From IMG/VR virus record IMGVR_UViG_3300028045_000982, positions 1 through 43,974 of that record: a stretch of DNA of 43,974 nucleotides; one strand, written 5' to 3'. A program made the position numbers and the translations under genes. Below the pieces are notes generated by a model. That model saw only the letters and a list, made by a program, of their open reading frames with translations, was not told where the DNA came from and did no database searches. This stretch comes from a virus. Positions 21,079 through 29,068 of the stretch are shown in pieces (within the stretch, counting starts at the first letter, position 1; each line of letters begins with the position of its first letter).

Positions 21079-21443
21079 TTCAAAATACTAAAATATGTGT
21101 TGATACGATCGCTTGTGTCAAACACAGGAACTGGTACTTCAACAGTTTCTTTGAGGTTTATTACCACTGGTGTATAATGCAAATCAGCTTGTAGCAATCT
21201 GATATCTATTTTATGTTCTAGTTCTATTTCAACTGCCCAACAAGTATAAGGTGCTTCGTATGGAAACCTATTGCTTTTTGTCCAAGTCTTATTCCACGTA
21301 CTGCGTACAAATGGTTGTGAACGCATATCAATAGTTCGCAACAATGTATTAAGATTTTGCTCTTGGTGGTAAGGTAGTTTTTTTGATGGTTGTGTAACTT
21401 TACTATGTGTTACATCAATAAGAGTATATACTCGTAGTAGCAT
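21075..21443 (-). CDS. Unknown late protein, 122 residues
   Basis: I do not recognise this protein. It begins MLLRVYTLIDVTHSKVTQPS and has a basic, Trp- and Tyr-rich middle (STWNKTWTKSNRFPYEAPYT). A beta-rich end follows (WAVEIELEHKIDIRLLQADL, VINLKETVEVPVPVFDTSD). The layout suits a small virion or tail-assembly protein. Its start follows directly on the stop of the 244-residue gene, so it is translated from the same late message. Confidence 0.6.
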   Translation of the reverse strand: MLLRVYTLIDVTHSKVTQPSKKLPYHQEQNLNTLLRTIDMRSQPFVRSTWNKTWTKSNRFPYEAPYTCWAVEIELEHKIDIRLLQADLHYTPVVINLKETVEVPVPVFDTSDRINTYFSILN

Positions 21444-22178
21444 TTAGACAATTCCTTTGCCGAAACGCCTCCCTGCATAAGCGCCTGCAGCAAATCCTGC
21501 TGCCGCGGCGCCAACTTTAGCCATTGTTGAACTTTTCTTATTCTCTGCATTGCCAGCGTCATCAATTTTATAGCCTTTGTTTTTAGCCAGTTGGCCTAAC
21601 ATACTATAAAGTTCACTGCGTCTTGCATTTGCACGATAAAACTGTAGCATACGAGTTATTGCTAAACTCTTTTGCGAGTCGCTTAGCTTTTTCCAATCCA
21701 TAACCAATCTACGCACACTGCGATAGTTGCTGTTGCTAATAAGTAGGTTACGCTCTAGTATTTGGAAGAATCCACGCACTTGTGCATCGGTTGTTTTATT
21801 GCTTGAAGTATTACGCAAGTAAGCTTTCATTTGTTGATCTGGAAATCTAATACGGTCTAATAGAACTTTGTCTTTAGGACCACCTGCGATTATTTTACTG
21901 TCTTTGGTTAGAAGAACGTGACAAGTGTGATACAAATCTGTACCAGCTTGACTGTAACGGTTAAAGTTGCCATACACTATTGTTTTAGTAGCGTAACGCA
22001 TTGCTGCGGGGGCGTATTCAAATTCATTATATAGCACCCAAAGGGCTAGTGTATCCATAAAACAATGGTCTGCAATCATACGTGCATCACTAGCACTAAG
22101 TGCTTGACGTGTACGATACTGACTGCTTTCATTAAGGTCTTTGACAAACGAAAACTTTTCTTCATTACTTTCGCTCAT
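21444..22178 (-). CDS. Unknown late protein with glycine-zipper C-terminus, 244 residues
   Basis: I do not recognise this protein. I chose the ATG at 22178 because an AAGGTGG site lies 9 nt upstream. An earlier in-frame ATG (22229) sits directly after the late promoter with no binding site, adding 17 residues. The body is helical and basic (RSVRRLVMDWKKLSDSQKSL, RMLQFYRANARRSELYSML). The C-terminus is a small glycine/alanine-rich membrane-active stretch (KVGAAAAGFAAGAYAGRRFG). It could be an internal virion protein that meets the host membrane; this is inference. Confidence 0.6.
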   Translation of the reverse strand: MSESNEEKFSFVKDLNESSQYRTRQALSASDARMIADHCFMDTLALWVLYNEFEYAPAAMRYATKTIVYGNFNRYSQAGTDLYHTCHVLLTKDSKIIAGGPKDKVLLDRIRFPDQQMKAYLRNTSSNKTTDAQVRGFFQILERNLLISNSNYRSVRRLVMDWKKLSDSQKSLAITRMLQFYRANARRSELYSMLGQLAKNKGYKIDDAGNAENKKSSTMAKVGAAAAGFAAGAYAGRRFGKGIV

Positions 22179-22234
22179 AGTGTGTCCACCTTCTAGTTCT
22201 GACCATTGCTTTGCTGTATACTTTTTCATACTAA

Positions 22235-22242
22235 TATTTATC
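22235..22242 (-). promoter_or_regulatory. T4-type late promoter (GATAAATA)
   Basis: GATAAATATTAGT on the minus strand, directly before an in-frame ATG at 22229 and 57 nt before the preferred start at 22178. Same layout as the promoter of the plus-strand radical SAM gene. Confidence 0.55.
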
Positions 22243-22438
22243 GCTTTGTAATCTTAGCGTGTATGCTTTTAATTGTATCGCCTGCATATGTTTCAAAAAA
22301 CCTTGGAGCAATTGAATGTATCAACAATGCTAACACTGCTAGTTGCAATTGTCCTGCTGTTTTGATAGCAAACAAGAGATGTTCCTTGCGTGTCATCTTA
22401 GCTTTTTTTAAATGAAGTTTGCATTCTTTGCTAAACAT
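22238..22438 (-). CDS. Small membrane-associated protein, 66 residues (DUF6356-like)
   Basis: I chose the ATG at 22438 (MFSKECKLHLKKAKMTRKEH), one base after the stop of the large fusion gene, because GGGAAGAG precedes it; an upstream frame extension would overlap that gene. A hydrophobic helix (FAIKTAGQLQLAVLALLIHS) is followed by IAPRFFETYAGDTIKSIHAK. The order HLK-x-A, hydrophobic helix, H-x-x-x-P-x-x-F-x-T, D-x-I-x-x-x-H resembles the small family I remember as DUF6356, found in bacteria and phages. Function unknown; probably inner-membrane associated. Confidence 0.65.
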   Translation of the reverse strand: MFSKECKLHLKKAKMTRKEHLLFAIKTAGQLQLAVLALLIHSIAPRFFETYAGDTIKSIHAKITKR

Positions 22439-22439
22439 A

Positions 22440-24485
22440 TTATCTTTCTCTTCCCATATTTGCAGCACTAAAGCCACTGCGGTTAACTAATTTACTATCA
22501 CCTTGTCCAATTACATAGCCTTCTCCGCCACGCTGTCCGTCAGTGTATGCTTCTACGTCTGCTTCGCCTGCGTCCAATTGTGCAATGATATCATTCTTAA
22601 CTGACATAATACCAGTTACAATTTTGAACAGTGCTTTCATACCATCTATATTATCTTCAACGTGTGCTAGCATACGCTCTTTCATTGGTGCTGAAAGTTT
22701 AGCTGTGTCTAACCAACCTGCATAGTCAGTGTCTAGGCTATCAAGCTTACGTGCTTTTGTCATATTGTTTACATATGAGTAAAGTGCATTTTTAAAACCA
22801 CTTAGTTTGTTTGCTTTCAAGTAGCTGTCATCTAACAGTGTATCAATCTTAGTTGCATTGCTTTTAGCAAATGCTTCGAGCTTGTTTAGGTTTTCAGCTT
22901 CTACTTTAGGAGCTTGTGTTACTGTTACTGGTGGCATAATAAGCAAGTCGCCAGCGTTTAGTTTGCTTACGTCAACTTTGCTTTTGTTACCTTCGAAGTC
23001 CATATGTGCGTGTAGTACAACGCCTGCGTTGCTTGAAGCAATTTGCTTACCAATGTCACTGTCTGGCTTAACACGATACGTAACAATGTTTGGTGTAAAC
23101 TCATATGCACCTTCTACGATACCTGGTGTTGAAAAGTATAGCAAGTCTCCTAGTACATAGCCTTCAAAGCTTTCTGGAGTTGCTGATTCAAATATGCCGT
23201 ATACTGTTTTCATTTTTTCAATGAATGGTCCGTAGCCGTCTGGGTTCTTAGCATAGCCAGGACGATTCTTTAGCATAGTTTCTAATTCGTCTGCACTCTT
23301 TGCTCTACCGTTGTATCCTTTAGCACCAAAGCCACTTTTGTCAGTTAGAATAAAGTTACCTTCTTCGTCACGTCCAAATATAACTGCTGGCGAGCCGTCC
23401 CACTTAACTGTGATACTTGATGGATCATTTTCCAAGCCGTGTAGTGTGCTGATTGCTTTGCTGATACCTGCACTGCCGTTCCAGATAGCTAAATCTTCAA
23501 CGTGTTGAATACGTGCATCTTCTGTTAGGCCCAAGTTGTAAAGTGTGTGAACATCACTTTTCTTACGTGCTGTTTCAGTTAGTTCACTTGGAACACCTTT
23601 GGCAACAATGCTAGGGTTTTTAGCAAACTGATCAAATATTTGTTTTGCTACGTCTGCTGGGTAGTTTTTCTTTACTGCCGCATACAATGTTTCAAAGCTG
23701 TACAAATCTTCCGCACTGTCTAGCTTGAGAATTTTTGCCCAGTCTTGTGGGTTCTTGTATGGACCTTTAACAACTGTGTTGCTGTTTGCTTTTGTATATC
23801 CACTGCCGTCTTTTTTAGCAACTGGTTTGCGTACAACACGTACCATACCATCTGATGGTGAGTACATCCAACGTTCTAGTTCCATTGGTCTTCCATCTTC
23901 TGTTGTTTCGTCGCTTTTGCGTGATGGTAATGCAGCCGCAATACTTGCAATCATAATGTTACGATGAACACCTTTGTATTTGCTGCTTCTTCCATCTTGG
24001 CTCATTTCTTTTGATGCAGGACTGAAGTAATAGTTTTTCATAAAGTCTACATCACCTGGCATAAAGTCAATTTGTACTTTGCCTGTGCGTGTTAGTCCTG
24101 GTGCTGTTTTAGATTCGTCGTAGCCAACAATGTCAACTACTGTCATAAACACACTAGACTTTTTAATGTCTTGTATAAGTGAACTTGTGCTTAGCTTTTT
24201 AGCAAACGCTTCTAGTTCTTCTTTGTCAAGTTGTACTGCAATATCAATATCACCTGAGAACTCTTTTTTACCAACACTGCCAAGTGCGTTTGACAATAAC
24301 GGAACACCCAACTCTTTTTCAAGTTGTGCTAGTGTAGGTTCAATTTCGCTGTGGTGAATACTACCAACGCCTGGCATTGCTCCGCCTTCGTTGATGTGAA
24401 ATGATGCTTGTACTATTCTTGAAGTACGGGGGCCTCTTGTAGCTTTACGCTTACTGCCTGTTGATAGGATATCAGAAATCTTCAT
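22440..24485 (-). CDS. Polymerase-beta-type nucleotidyltransferase fused to KxDG ligase-like domain
   Basis: The 681-residue protein joins two catalytic-looking domains. Domain 1 (about residues 45-190) has the polymerase-beta superfamily signature: GS at 69-70, D79-I-D81, and a third Asp at 140 in VQIDFMPG. Domain 2 (about 325-681) has ligase-type motifs. Motif I is VKWDGSPAVIFG with Lys361, a motif III-like stretch is GYVLGDLLYFS, motif IV is EGYVIG (655-659), and motif V is KLVNR around Lys665. A C-terminal helical region separates III and IV. Together they could add nucleotides to an RNA or DNA end and seal it. The N-terminus (MKISDILSTGS; H-I-N-E near residue 33) resembles a capsid-targeting peptide. 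Cyanophage relatives of domain 2 are known to me only as uncharacterised proteins. Late transcription unit. Confidence 0.75.
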   Translation of the reverse strand: MKISDILSTGSKRKATRGPRTSRIVQASFHINEGGAMPGVGSIHHSEIEPTLAQLEKELGVPLLSNALGSVGKKEFSGDIDIAVQLDKEELEAFAKKLSTSSLIQDIKKSSVFMTVVDIVGYDESKTAPGLTRTGKVQIDFMPGDVDFMKNYYFSPASKEMSQDGRSSKYKGVHRNIMIASIAAALPSRKSDETTEDGRPMELERWMYSPSDGMVRVVRKPVAKKDGSGYTKANSNTVVKGPYKNPQDWAKILKLDSAEDLYSFETLYAAVKKNYPADVAKQIFDQFAKNPSIVAKGVPSELTETARKKSDVHTLYNLGLTEDARIQHVEDLAIWNGSAGISKAISTLHGLENDPSSITVKWDGSPAVIFGRDEEGNFILTDKSGFGAKGYNGRAKSADELETMLKNRPGYAKNPDGYGPFIEKMKTVYGIFESATPESFEGYVLGDLLYFSTPGIVEGAYEFTPNIVTYRVKPDSDIGKQIASSNAGVVLHAHMDFEGNKSKVDVSKLNAGDLLIMPPVTVTQAPKVEAENLNKLEAFAKSNATKIDTLLDDSYLKANKLSGFKNALYSYVNNMTKARKLDSLDTDYAGWLDTAKLSAPMKERMLAHVEDNIDGMKALFKIVTGIMSVKNDIIAQLDAGEADVEAYTDGQRGGEGYVIGQGDSKLVNRSGFSAANMGRER

Positions 24486-24506
24486 TGCTGTGTTCCTTTG
24501 TTTGTA

Positions 24507-24752
24507 TTACTTGTCATTGGCTTTCTTGATCCCTCTGTCAAACTTTTTAATATCTTTAGCTCGTATGCTGTTGATTAACCGTTTGATAAGATCATTTGCA
24601 GTTTCTTCGTCGTAAGTCTCGTTTATCATATCTATTAGGTTAATTGCACTGGCAACAACATTACTAGCGTTATTTTCAATCAGATACTTGCGATCGCGGG
24701 TTGCGGCGATGCTATTAATTTCTTCAAGTATGGATCTAGTACGTTTTTTCAT
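24507..24752 (-). CDS. Unknown small protein, 81 residues
   Basis: I do not recognise this protein. It is helical and basic at both ends (MKKRTRSILEEINSIAATRD; KRLINSIRAKDIKKFDRGIK) with a hydrophobic middle (NVVASAINLIDMI). It is preceded by AAAGG and by a late promoter (CATAAATA) 21 nt upstream. It heads the late unit containing the nucleotidyltransferase-ligase fusion, 21 nt further on. Confidence 0.65.
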   Translation of the reverse strand: MKKRTRSILEEINSIAATRDRKYLIENNASNVVASAINLIDMINETYDEETANDLIKRLINSIRAKDIKKFDRGIKKANDK

Positions 24753-24773
24753 ATTATTGCCTTTTGTTATAGA

Positions 24774-24781
24774 TATTTATG
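24774..24781 (-). promoter_or_regulatory. T4-type late promoter (CATAAATA)
   Basis: CATAAATATC on the minus strand, 21 nt before the ATG of the 81-residue gene; it lies back to back with a plus-strand late-like element. Confidence 0.6.
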
Positions 24782-24788
24782 CCATTTG

Positions 24789-24796
24789 CATAAGTA
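24789..24796 (+). promoter_or_regulatory. Late-promoter-like element (CATAAGTA), plus strand
   Basis: CATAAGTAGTAGT resembles the GATAAGTAATAGT before the plus gene at 28694 and the TATAAATACTAGT before the plus gene at 38381. One base differs from the NATAAATA core. Confidence 0.4.
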
Positions 24797-24814
24797 GTAG
24801 TGAAGGAAGACAAT

Positions 24815-25117
24815 ATGCAAGATACAGATAATATAAAGCACATCATTGATAGACTCCGTGTAGTACAAGAAAACGAATTAGACATGGATAACTCACAATT
24901 GGCAAAACTAACTTTACTAGCCAAAGACGGCTTAGTAGACGAAGAAGATGTACGTGTTGTGAGAACGGCTATGATCGCTATGAACGCAGGACGTCTACCA
25001 ACACTACCACAACGTACAGTACTAATGAAAATGTTAGGAACGCTAGTTGATATGATAACAGCCAATCCAAGTATGTTTTCAAGATTACGTACAGAACTAA
25101 GAAAAGACGACGAGTAA
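24815..25117 (+). CDS. Unknown plus-strand protein, 100 residues
   Basis: I do not recognise this protein. I chose ATG at 24815 because GAAGGAAG lies 5 nt upstream; a GTG five codons earlier lies inside that site. It is an acidic, helical protein (NMDNSQL-like start, then LTLLAKDGLVDEEDVRVVRT and LPTLPQRTVLMKMLGTLVDM). It is one of only three plus-strand genes in the window and ends 1 nt before the stop of the helicase gene on the other strand. No enzymatic motif. Confidence 0.65.
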   Translation: MQDTDNIKHIIDRLRVVQENELDMDNSQLAKLTLLAKDGLVDEEDVRVVRTAMIAMNAGRLPTLPQRTVLMKMLGTLVDMITANPSMFSRLRTELRKDDE

Positions 25118-25118
25118 C

Positions 25119-26501
25119 TTACTCCATTCGTTTTAACAAACCACGCAGTTTGTCGCTATGATCCGCAACTGCGGCTACATTTGCAGTAGGCTTTCCGCCT
25201 TCTGATTCTGTTCTGCGCTTGAGCTTATCCATCATTGCGCTGGTTGTCTCAGTAGTATCTTCGTCTTGGTCATCCGGATCAAGATCAAAAATTCTCAAAC
25301 TTTCCATACTGTAGCCTAAGTCTAGCTTAGTTCCTACACCACTACTCGAACGTGTTTTCATAAATTGTATTTGTATTCTTCCACGCTCACGCATTGCTCT
25401 ACTGCTAAAGATACCAATCAAGTTATCTGCAGTATTAATCTTACTAATACCACCTGCAATGTGACTGTGATCAAAATCAACTTCGTCAACACTACCACGG
25501 TTTAACTGTGACGCTGTTACAAACAAGATGTTTAGTTCTGTTGCTAGGTTCCGCAATTCTTCTGAAACAAACTTGTCTTTGATAAACTGATCACTTGGAT
25601 TAACTTTTACTGTAACTGGCATCATCAAGTCCAAGTAGTCTACTAACAATGCATCAACTTTAATGCCTTTGTTGATTTGTACTTCTTTGATATATGCTTT
25701 GATATCGTTAACAGTACTACCGTTGGGCATCTGAATAATATCCAAACGTCCTGATGTTTTACTTGTCATCTTAACTTTGAGTTCAACGTCACTTGCTTTG
25801 CGCAATACATCACGAGTACTCATATCTGTAAGCATCGCATCTAGTCGCATAGCACACAATTCTTCACTAAGCTCTAAACTAATGTATACAACGTTCTTTC
25901 CTTGCTGACTCCAAGTCAGTGCCATATTTTGCATAAACAAAGATTTACCTGAACCTGAACCACCTGCAAATATGTTTAGCTCGCCTGGGTTAAATCCACC
26001 ATACAAAATACTGTCCATAGTTTTCCAACCAGTACTGTTTTGTCCTCTGTTGTCTTTGATGCTCTGAATACGTCCTGCTGGATCGTCCCAATAGTTTGTT
26101 CCTAGTTCTCTAGTCAGTCCAATTGCAACTGCATCCTTAACTAGTTTTTCAACTGTGCCGTATTCGCCACGTTCTAATCTTTCTGCACCTTCAAGGATTG
26201 CTCCTTCGATGGCTTTGTATCTACAAAACTTTTCAAACTCGTCACGAAACCATTGCTGATGCCCATCAGTGTTGTCTCGGAGATCTTGTAAGTCTACTTC
26301 GCCCTTTACTGCCATTTGTTCAATGGTTGGCATATCACCATATTTTTCTACGTGCTCTTGCATAAATGTAACCGCAGTCTGTAGTTTTCGATCAAAGTAG
26401 ACTGGTTGTAGTATAGCGTTACATTGCACAAAGAGTTCTTTGTCTGCTTGTAAAAACTCTAGATAAAGTTTTTGCAAGTCATAAGTGTATTCTTCTGACA
26501 T
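25119..26501 (-). CDS. 41: Replicative DNA helicase, DnaB family (T4 gp41-like)
   Basis: The 460-residue protein has an N-terminal helical domain (to about residue 130) and a RecA-like helicase core. Walker A is GGSGSGKS (180-187), the Walker B region is VDALLVDYLDLM, and VTASQLNRGS and GRIQIQFMKTRSSSG mark later DnaB motifs. It would unwind DNA 5' to 3' as a hexamer ahead of the phage polymerase. The upstream genes are the 86-residue protein and the DnaG-type primase, so helicase and primase are near neighbours, as expected for a primosome. Its own promoter lies at 26532-26560, with CAGGA before the ATG. Confidence 0.93.
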   Translation of the reverse strand: MSEEYTYDLQKLYLEFLQADKELFVQCNAILQPVYFDRKLQTAVTFMQEHVEKYGDMPTIEQMAVKGEVDLQDLRDNTDGHQQWFRDEFEKFCRYKAIEGAILEGAERLERGEYGTVEKLVKDAVAIGLTRELGTNYWDDPAGRIQSIKDNRGQNSTGWKTMDSILYGGFNPGELNIFAGGSGSGKSLFMQNMALTWSQQGKNVVYISLELSEELCAMRLDAMLTDMSTRDVLRKASDVELKVKMTSKTSGRLDIIQMPNGSTVNDIKAYIKEVQINKGIKVDALLVDYLDLMMPVTVKVNPSDQFIKDKFVSEELRNLATELNILFVTASQLNRGSVDEVDFDHSHIAGGISKINTADNLIGIFSSRAMRERGRIQIQFMKTRSSSGVGTKLDLGYSMESLRIFDLDPDDQDEDTTETTSAMMDKLKRRTESEGGKPTANVAAVADHSDKLRGLLKRME

Positions 26502-26531
26502 ATGTGTTTATTCCTGAACCTATTAATAATT

Positions 26532-26560
26532 AGTATATAACAATTTTGCCTATTTGTCAA
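26532..26560 (-). promoter_or_regulatory. Sigma-70-like promoter for the helicase
   Basis: Minus strand TTGACA (26555-26560), 17-bp spacer, TATACT (26532-26537). The predicted transcript start is about 24 nt before the ATG. Confidence 0.75.
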
Positions 26561-26817
26561 TACCGTATTTTGGGAGTACCGTATTCTGGGAGTTGCCCTA
26601 TTAGTTTAGCTTCTACGTATTCATCATCTGAAATTGTAAATGCTTGTTTTATAATCATTTTTGTGCTTGGAGGGTAACAAAACCTATTCTTCTCTATAGC
26701 ATCGCCTATCCAGTAGTGTCGTAACCAAACTGTTGTTTCGTCATCTAATCTAACTGGTTTCCAAGCAAATTGTTGTGACCATTGTATTTGTTTGTCACCT
26801 GAGCTGAAGTAGTACAT
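26557..26817 (-). CDS. Unknown protein between primase and helicase, 86 residues
   Basis: I do not recognise this protein. The start is the ATG at 26817, overlapping the primase stop as TAATG. It is rich in aromatic residues (MYYFSSGDKQIQWSQQFAWK, TTVWLRHYWIGDAIEKNRF). The last codons contain a 16-bp tandem duplication that rewrites the C-terminus (LPEYGTPKIRY). Its fixed place between primase and helicase makes a small primosome factor possible. Confidence 0.6.
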   Translation of the reverse strand: MYYFSSGDKQIQWSQQFAWKPVRLDDETTVWLRHYWIGDAIEKNRFCYPPSTKMIIKQAFTISDDEYVEAKLIGQLPEYGTPKIRY

Positions 26818-27833
26818 TACTTGCAATACTTTCTGCTGAGTAGTCTTGCCTTTGTTGTGCTAGTTACAATATTGTCAAGAGTGTTCTTAACTGTAAACAG
26901 TCTTCCATATTTTAACATAGCTTCGTTGGCGTCTTTGCAATCTTCTGCCCAATCCGGATATGCTACATTCCAGCCATTTTCTAAGGCAGCGTTTACCAAT
27001 GCGCTACCTGCATTATCAAAGTCTGGTAATACCACTACACGCTTGCGTAAAGCGTCAATAGTGCGCACTTGCTGTTCGCTTAGTGCTGTTCCGTTTAATG
27101 CTACACCGCCTGTTACAATAGCGTCATACGGCCCTTCTGTAACAATTACAGTTTGATTGTTCTTTTGAGCATCCAAGTTAAACACAAAGTTCTGCGGTTT
27201 GCTAAGCATATACTTTGGTGTTTCGTTGTTGCGCTCGGGTTTTGTCCAACGTGAAATATATCCTACAACATTACCTTGGTGCCTAAACGGAAGAATAATT
27301 CTGCTTCTGTGTTTCAAGGATGCAGTGTAGTACCAATCATTGTGATACAACAATCCTCTATCAGCAATGTGTTCAACACTTTGTATAAAGCTGTCAGGAT
27401 TGCGAAGTGCATCAATATCCACTTCTTGTATAGGTACTGCTCCATCGGGCAACGCTACACTAGGCCAGTTGTTGCGATGAATCTCTGGCTTCTTAGCTTC
27501 TATGAATATTTGATCTGCTGTTCTGTCTTGCATCAAACGCATTGTAAGTCGTTGTACATCAGCCTTTTCAAATCCAAGTCCACGTATTAGTAAACTTTTA
27601 AATTTTCCGCTAAGCTGTGTTTGCCCTACACGATAACTTGCTTTGAATCCGCAGTTAAAGCAATTATAAGTTGCTCCCTCGTCGTCAAAGTGAAATCCGC
27701 CACGTCGGCGCTTGTCAGCACGAATTTGTCCATTGTGAATACACATAGGGCAATTTCCGCTGGTCCATCCTGTGCTGTTGGATTTCCAACCAGGTGGCAT
27801 ACTGTTTTGAACATAGTCTATGATAAAGTGCAT
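26817..27833 (-). CDS. 61: DNA primase, DnaG/gp61-like
   Basis: The 338-residue protein has an N-terminal zinc ribbon (Cys28-X2-Cys31 and Cys58-X2-Cys61). A basic linker follows, then a TOPRIM core with VIVTEGPYDAIVTGG (acidic Glu) and VVLPDFDNAG (DxD-type motif). It makes RNA primers for the lagging strand with the nearby helicase. The promoter at 27840-27868 ends 6 nt before the ATG and no Shine-Dalgarno is present, so a leaderless mRNA is predicted. Its length equals T4 gp61. Confidence 0.92.
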   Translation of the reverse strand: MHFIIDYVQNSMPPGWKSNSTGWTSGNCPMCIHNGQIRADKRRRGGFHFDDEGATYNCFNCGFKASYRVGQTQLSGKFKSLLIRGLGFEKADVQRLTMRLMQDRTADQIFIEAKKPEIHRNNWPSVALPDGAVPIQEVDIDALRNPDSFIQSVEHIADRGLLYHNDWYYTASLKHRSRIILPFRHQGNVVGYISRWTKPERNNETPKYMLSKPQNFVFNLDAQKNNQTVIVTEGPYDAIVTGGVALNGTALSEQQVRTIDALRKRVVVLPDFDNAGSALVNAALENGWNVAYPDWAEDCKDANEAMLKYGRLFTVKNTLDNIVTSTTKARLLSRKYCK

Positions 27834-27839
27834 ATACTT

Positions 27840-27868
27840 AGTTTAATGTCTATATTGGATTTTGTCAA
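27840..27868 (-). promoter_or_regulatory. Sigma-70-like promoter giving a leaderless primase mRNA
   Basis: Minus strand TTGACA (27863-27868), 17-bp spacer, TAAACT (27840-27845), then AAGTAT and ATG. It is embedded in the last codons of the upstream virion-type gene. Confidence 0.65.
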
Positions 27869-28643
27869 CCGTTCCTTGACTGATATCTGTAATAAATCTT
27901 ACCCAAAGCAAATTGCCTTCGAAGATATAACTGTCAATGCCTGTAAAGTCTGTTAACTCTAATTGCGCAACGCCAGCGATTGGATCTAATATGATATCAA
28001 AGAAATCACGCTCTGTTGGTGATTCTGCTAAGCTACCCTGAACTCTAACTGTTCCGGTTGCTCCTGTGCCGTGTATGGCAACTGTGTGTAACCCCCATAC
28101 AGTTGTATCTGCACCGCCTGGTACCTTAGATGTTACTGCTTCGTTTGGATTGGTTACATTGTCTGTGCTTGTAAAAGCATCAGTGCCTTCAAACTCTTGG
28201 CTTGCGGCAGTCTGCGGAATAACATTGTCAAGGATTTCAAGTGTGTATTCTGCACGATAGTTTTGATCAACAAACAGCGCACGAGTTGAACCTGTGCTGT
28301 CTTGATAAGTTAGTACCATTTGATACAAACCTGCGTCAATTTCGCTGATGTTGCTTGCAGTTATAGATGTTGCAGCCATACCAATGGTTGCGTCAACGAC
28401 TTCAAGTGTTTTAGTAAGTACAATTTCCGAACCATCAACTTTTGCAATGCTAGCTGTAATAGTAACATCGTGTAGTTGCATTGGTGCTCTATCATCTTTG
28501 ATGTAGAATACAATACGTGTATCAACGCCTTTAATAGCTTTGAAACGTCTAAAGTTAGTTGGTTGGTGGCGTGTTGTACCTGCGTTACGGTTTACTACCA
28601 TATCGCCACGCTGTGAATAGTTATAGCTTGTGCCTGCTGTCAT
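27843..28643 (-). CDS. Virion-type beta-rich protein, 266 residues
   Basis: I cannot name the exact virion part. Residues about 35-150 form an immunoglobulin-like module (RIVFYIKDDRAPMQLHDVTI, SEIDAGLYQMVLTYQDSTGS) like those of phage baseplate or decoration proteins. The C-terminal half is a second beta domain (TVRVQGSLAESPTERDFFDI, SYIFEGNLLWVRFITDISQG). It has no export signal. A late promoter (CATAAATA) lies 25 nt upstream with AAGGAAAAG. Its last codons contain the primase promoter. Confidence 0.7.
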   Translation of the reverse strand: MTAGTSYNYSQRGDMVVNRNAGTTRHQPTNFRRFKAIKGVDTRIVFYIKDDRAPMQLHDVTITASIAKVDGSEIVLTKTLEVVDATIGMAATSITASNISEIDAGLYQMVLTYQDSTGSTRALFVDQNYRAEYTLEILDNVIPQTAASQEFEGTDAFTSTDNVTNPNEAVTSKVPGGADTTVWGLHTVAIHGTGATGTVRVQGSLAESPTERDFFDIILDPIAGVAQLELTDFTGIDSYIFEGNLLWVRFITDISQGTVDKIQYRH

Positions 28644-28668
28644 TTTCTTTTCCTTAAAACTGCACTAC

Positions 28669-28676
28669 TATTTATG
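28669..28676 (-). promoter_or_regulatory. T4-type late promoter (CATAAATA)
   Basis: CATAAATAGTAGT on the minus strand, 25 nt before the ATG of the 266-residue virion-type protein. Confidence 0.6.
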
Positions 28677-28677
28677 A

Positions 28678-28685
28678 GATAAGTA
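28678..28685 (+). promoter_or_regulatory. Late-promoter-like element (GATAAGTA), plus strand
   Basis: GATAAGTAATAGT on the plus strand, 8 nt before the ATG at 28694. It would give a leader of only 2-3 nt. Confidence 0.4.
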
Positions 28686-28693
28686 ATAGTACA

Positions 28694-29065
28694 ATGACAA
28701 ATGATTATAAAAACTTTTTGGAAGACTTTCCATTTTTAACACTTGCACGTTGCGGAAGCAACGAGTATGTTGGCATTATACAAAATAGCGATGCCGGTAT
28801 TACAAGTATGTATGTGTATGAGATGATCCGTGACCAAGAAATGCGTAAAGTGTTTCTTGAACTTGGTGATAAATGGTGGTGGGAAACAAATAGGCAGATA
28901 CCAATCAATATCATTATGGGGCAACGATTTAAACCATTCAAAGAATGTTTAGTTAGTTTCACTCCTAAGGACTTTGAAATACTTCACGGTCCCGTAGTAT
29001 GTCTACGTGATATTATGACAAAGCGTGTTAAACGCAAGAACATTCAGCTTATAAGAAAACCATAA
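28694..29065 (+). CDS. Unknown plus-strand protein, 123 residues
   Basis: I do not recognise this protein. It is compact and alpha/beta (PFLTLARCGSNEYVGIIQNS, MYVYEMIRDQEMRKVFLELG, WWWETNRQIPINIIMGQRFK) with a basic C-terminus (TKRVKRKNIQLIRKP). There is no Shine-Dalgarno before the ATG; a late-like element sits just upstream, so the message may be nearly leaderless. It ends 3 nt before the stop of the DnaE-like gene on the opposite strand. Confidence 0.7.
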   Translation: MTNDYKNFLEDFPFLTLARCGSNEYVGIIQNSDAGITSMYVYEMIRDQEMRKVFLELGDKWWWETNRQIPINIIMGQRFKPFKECLVSFTPKDFEILHGPVVCLRDIMTKRVKRKNIQLIRKP

Positions 29066-29068
29066 CTT

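Noticed and set aside
24754-25065. A 103-residue minus-strand frame opposite the plus gene at 24815.
   Set aside because: Serine-rich shadow without a ribosome binding site; the plus gene has GAAGGAAG at the right distance.
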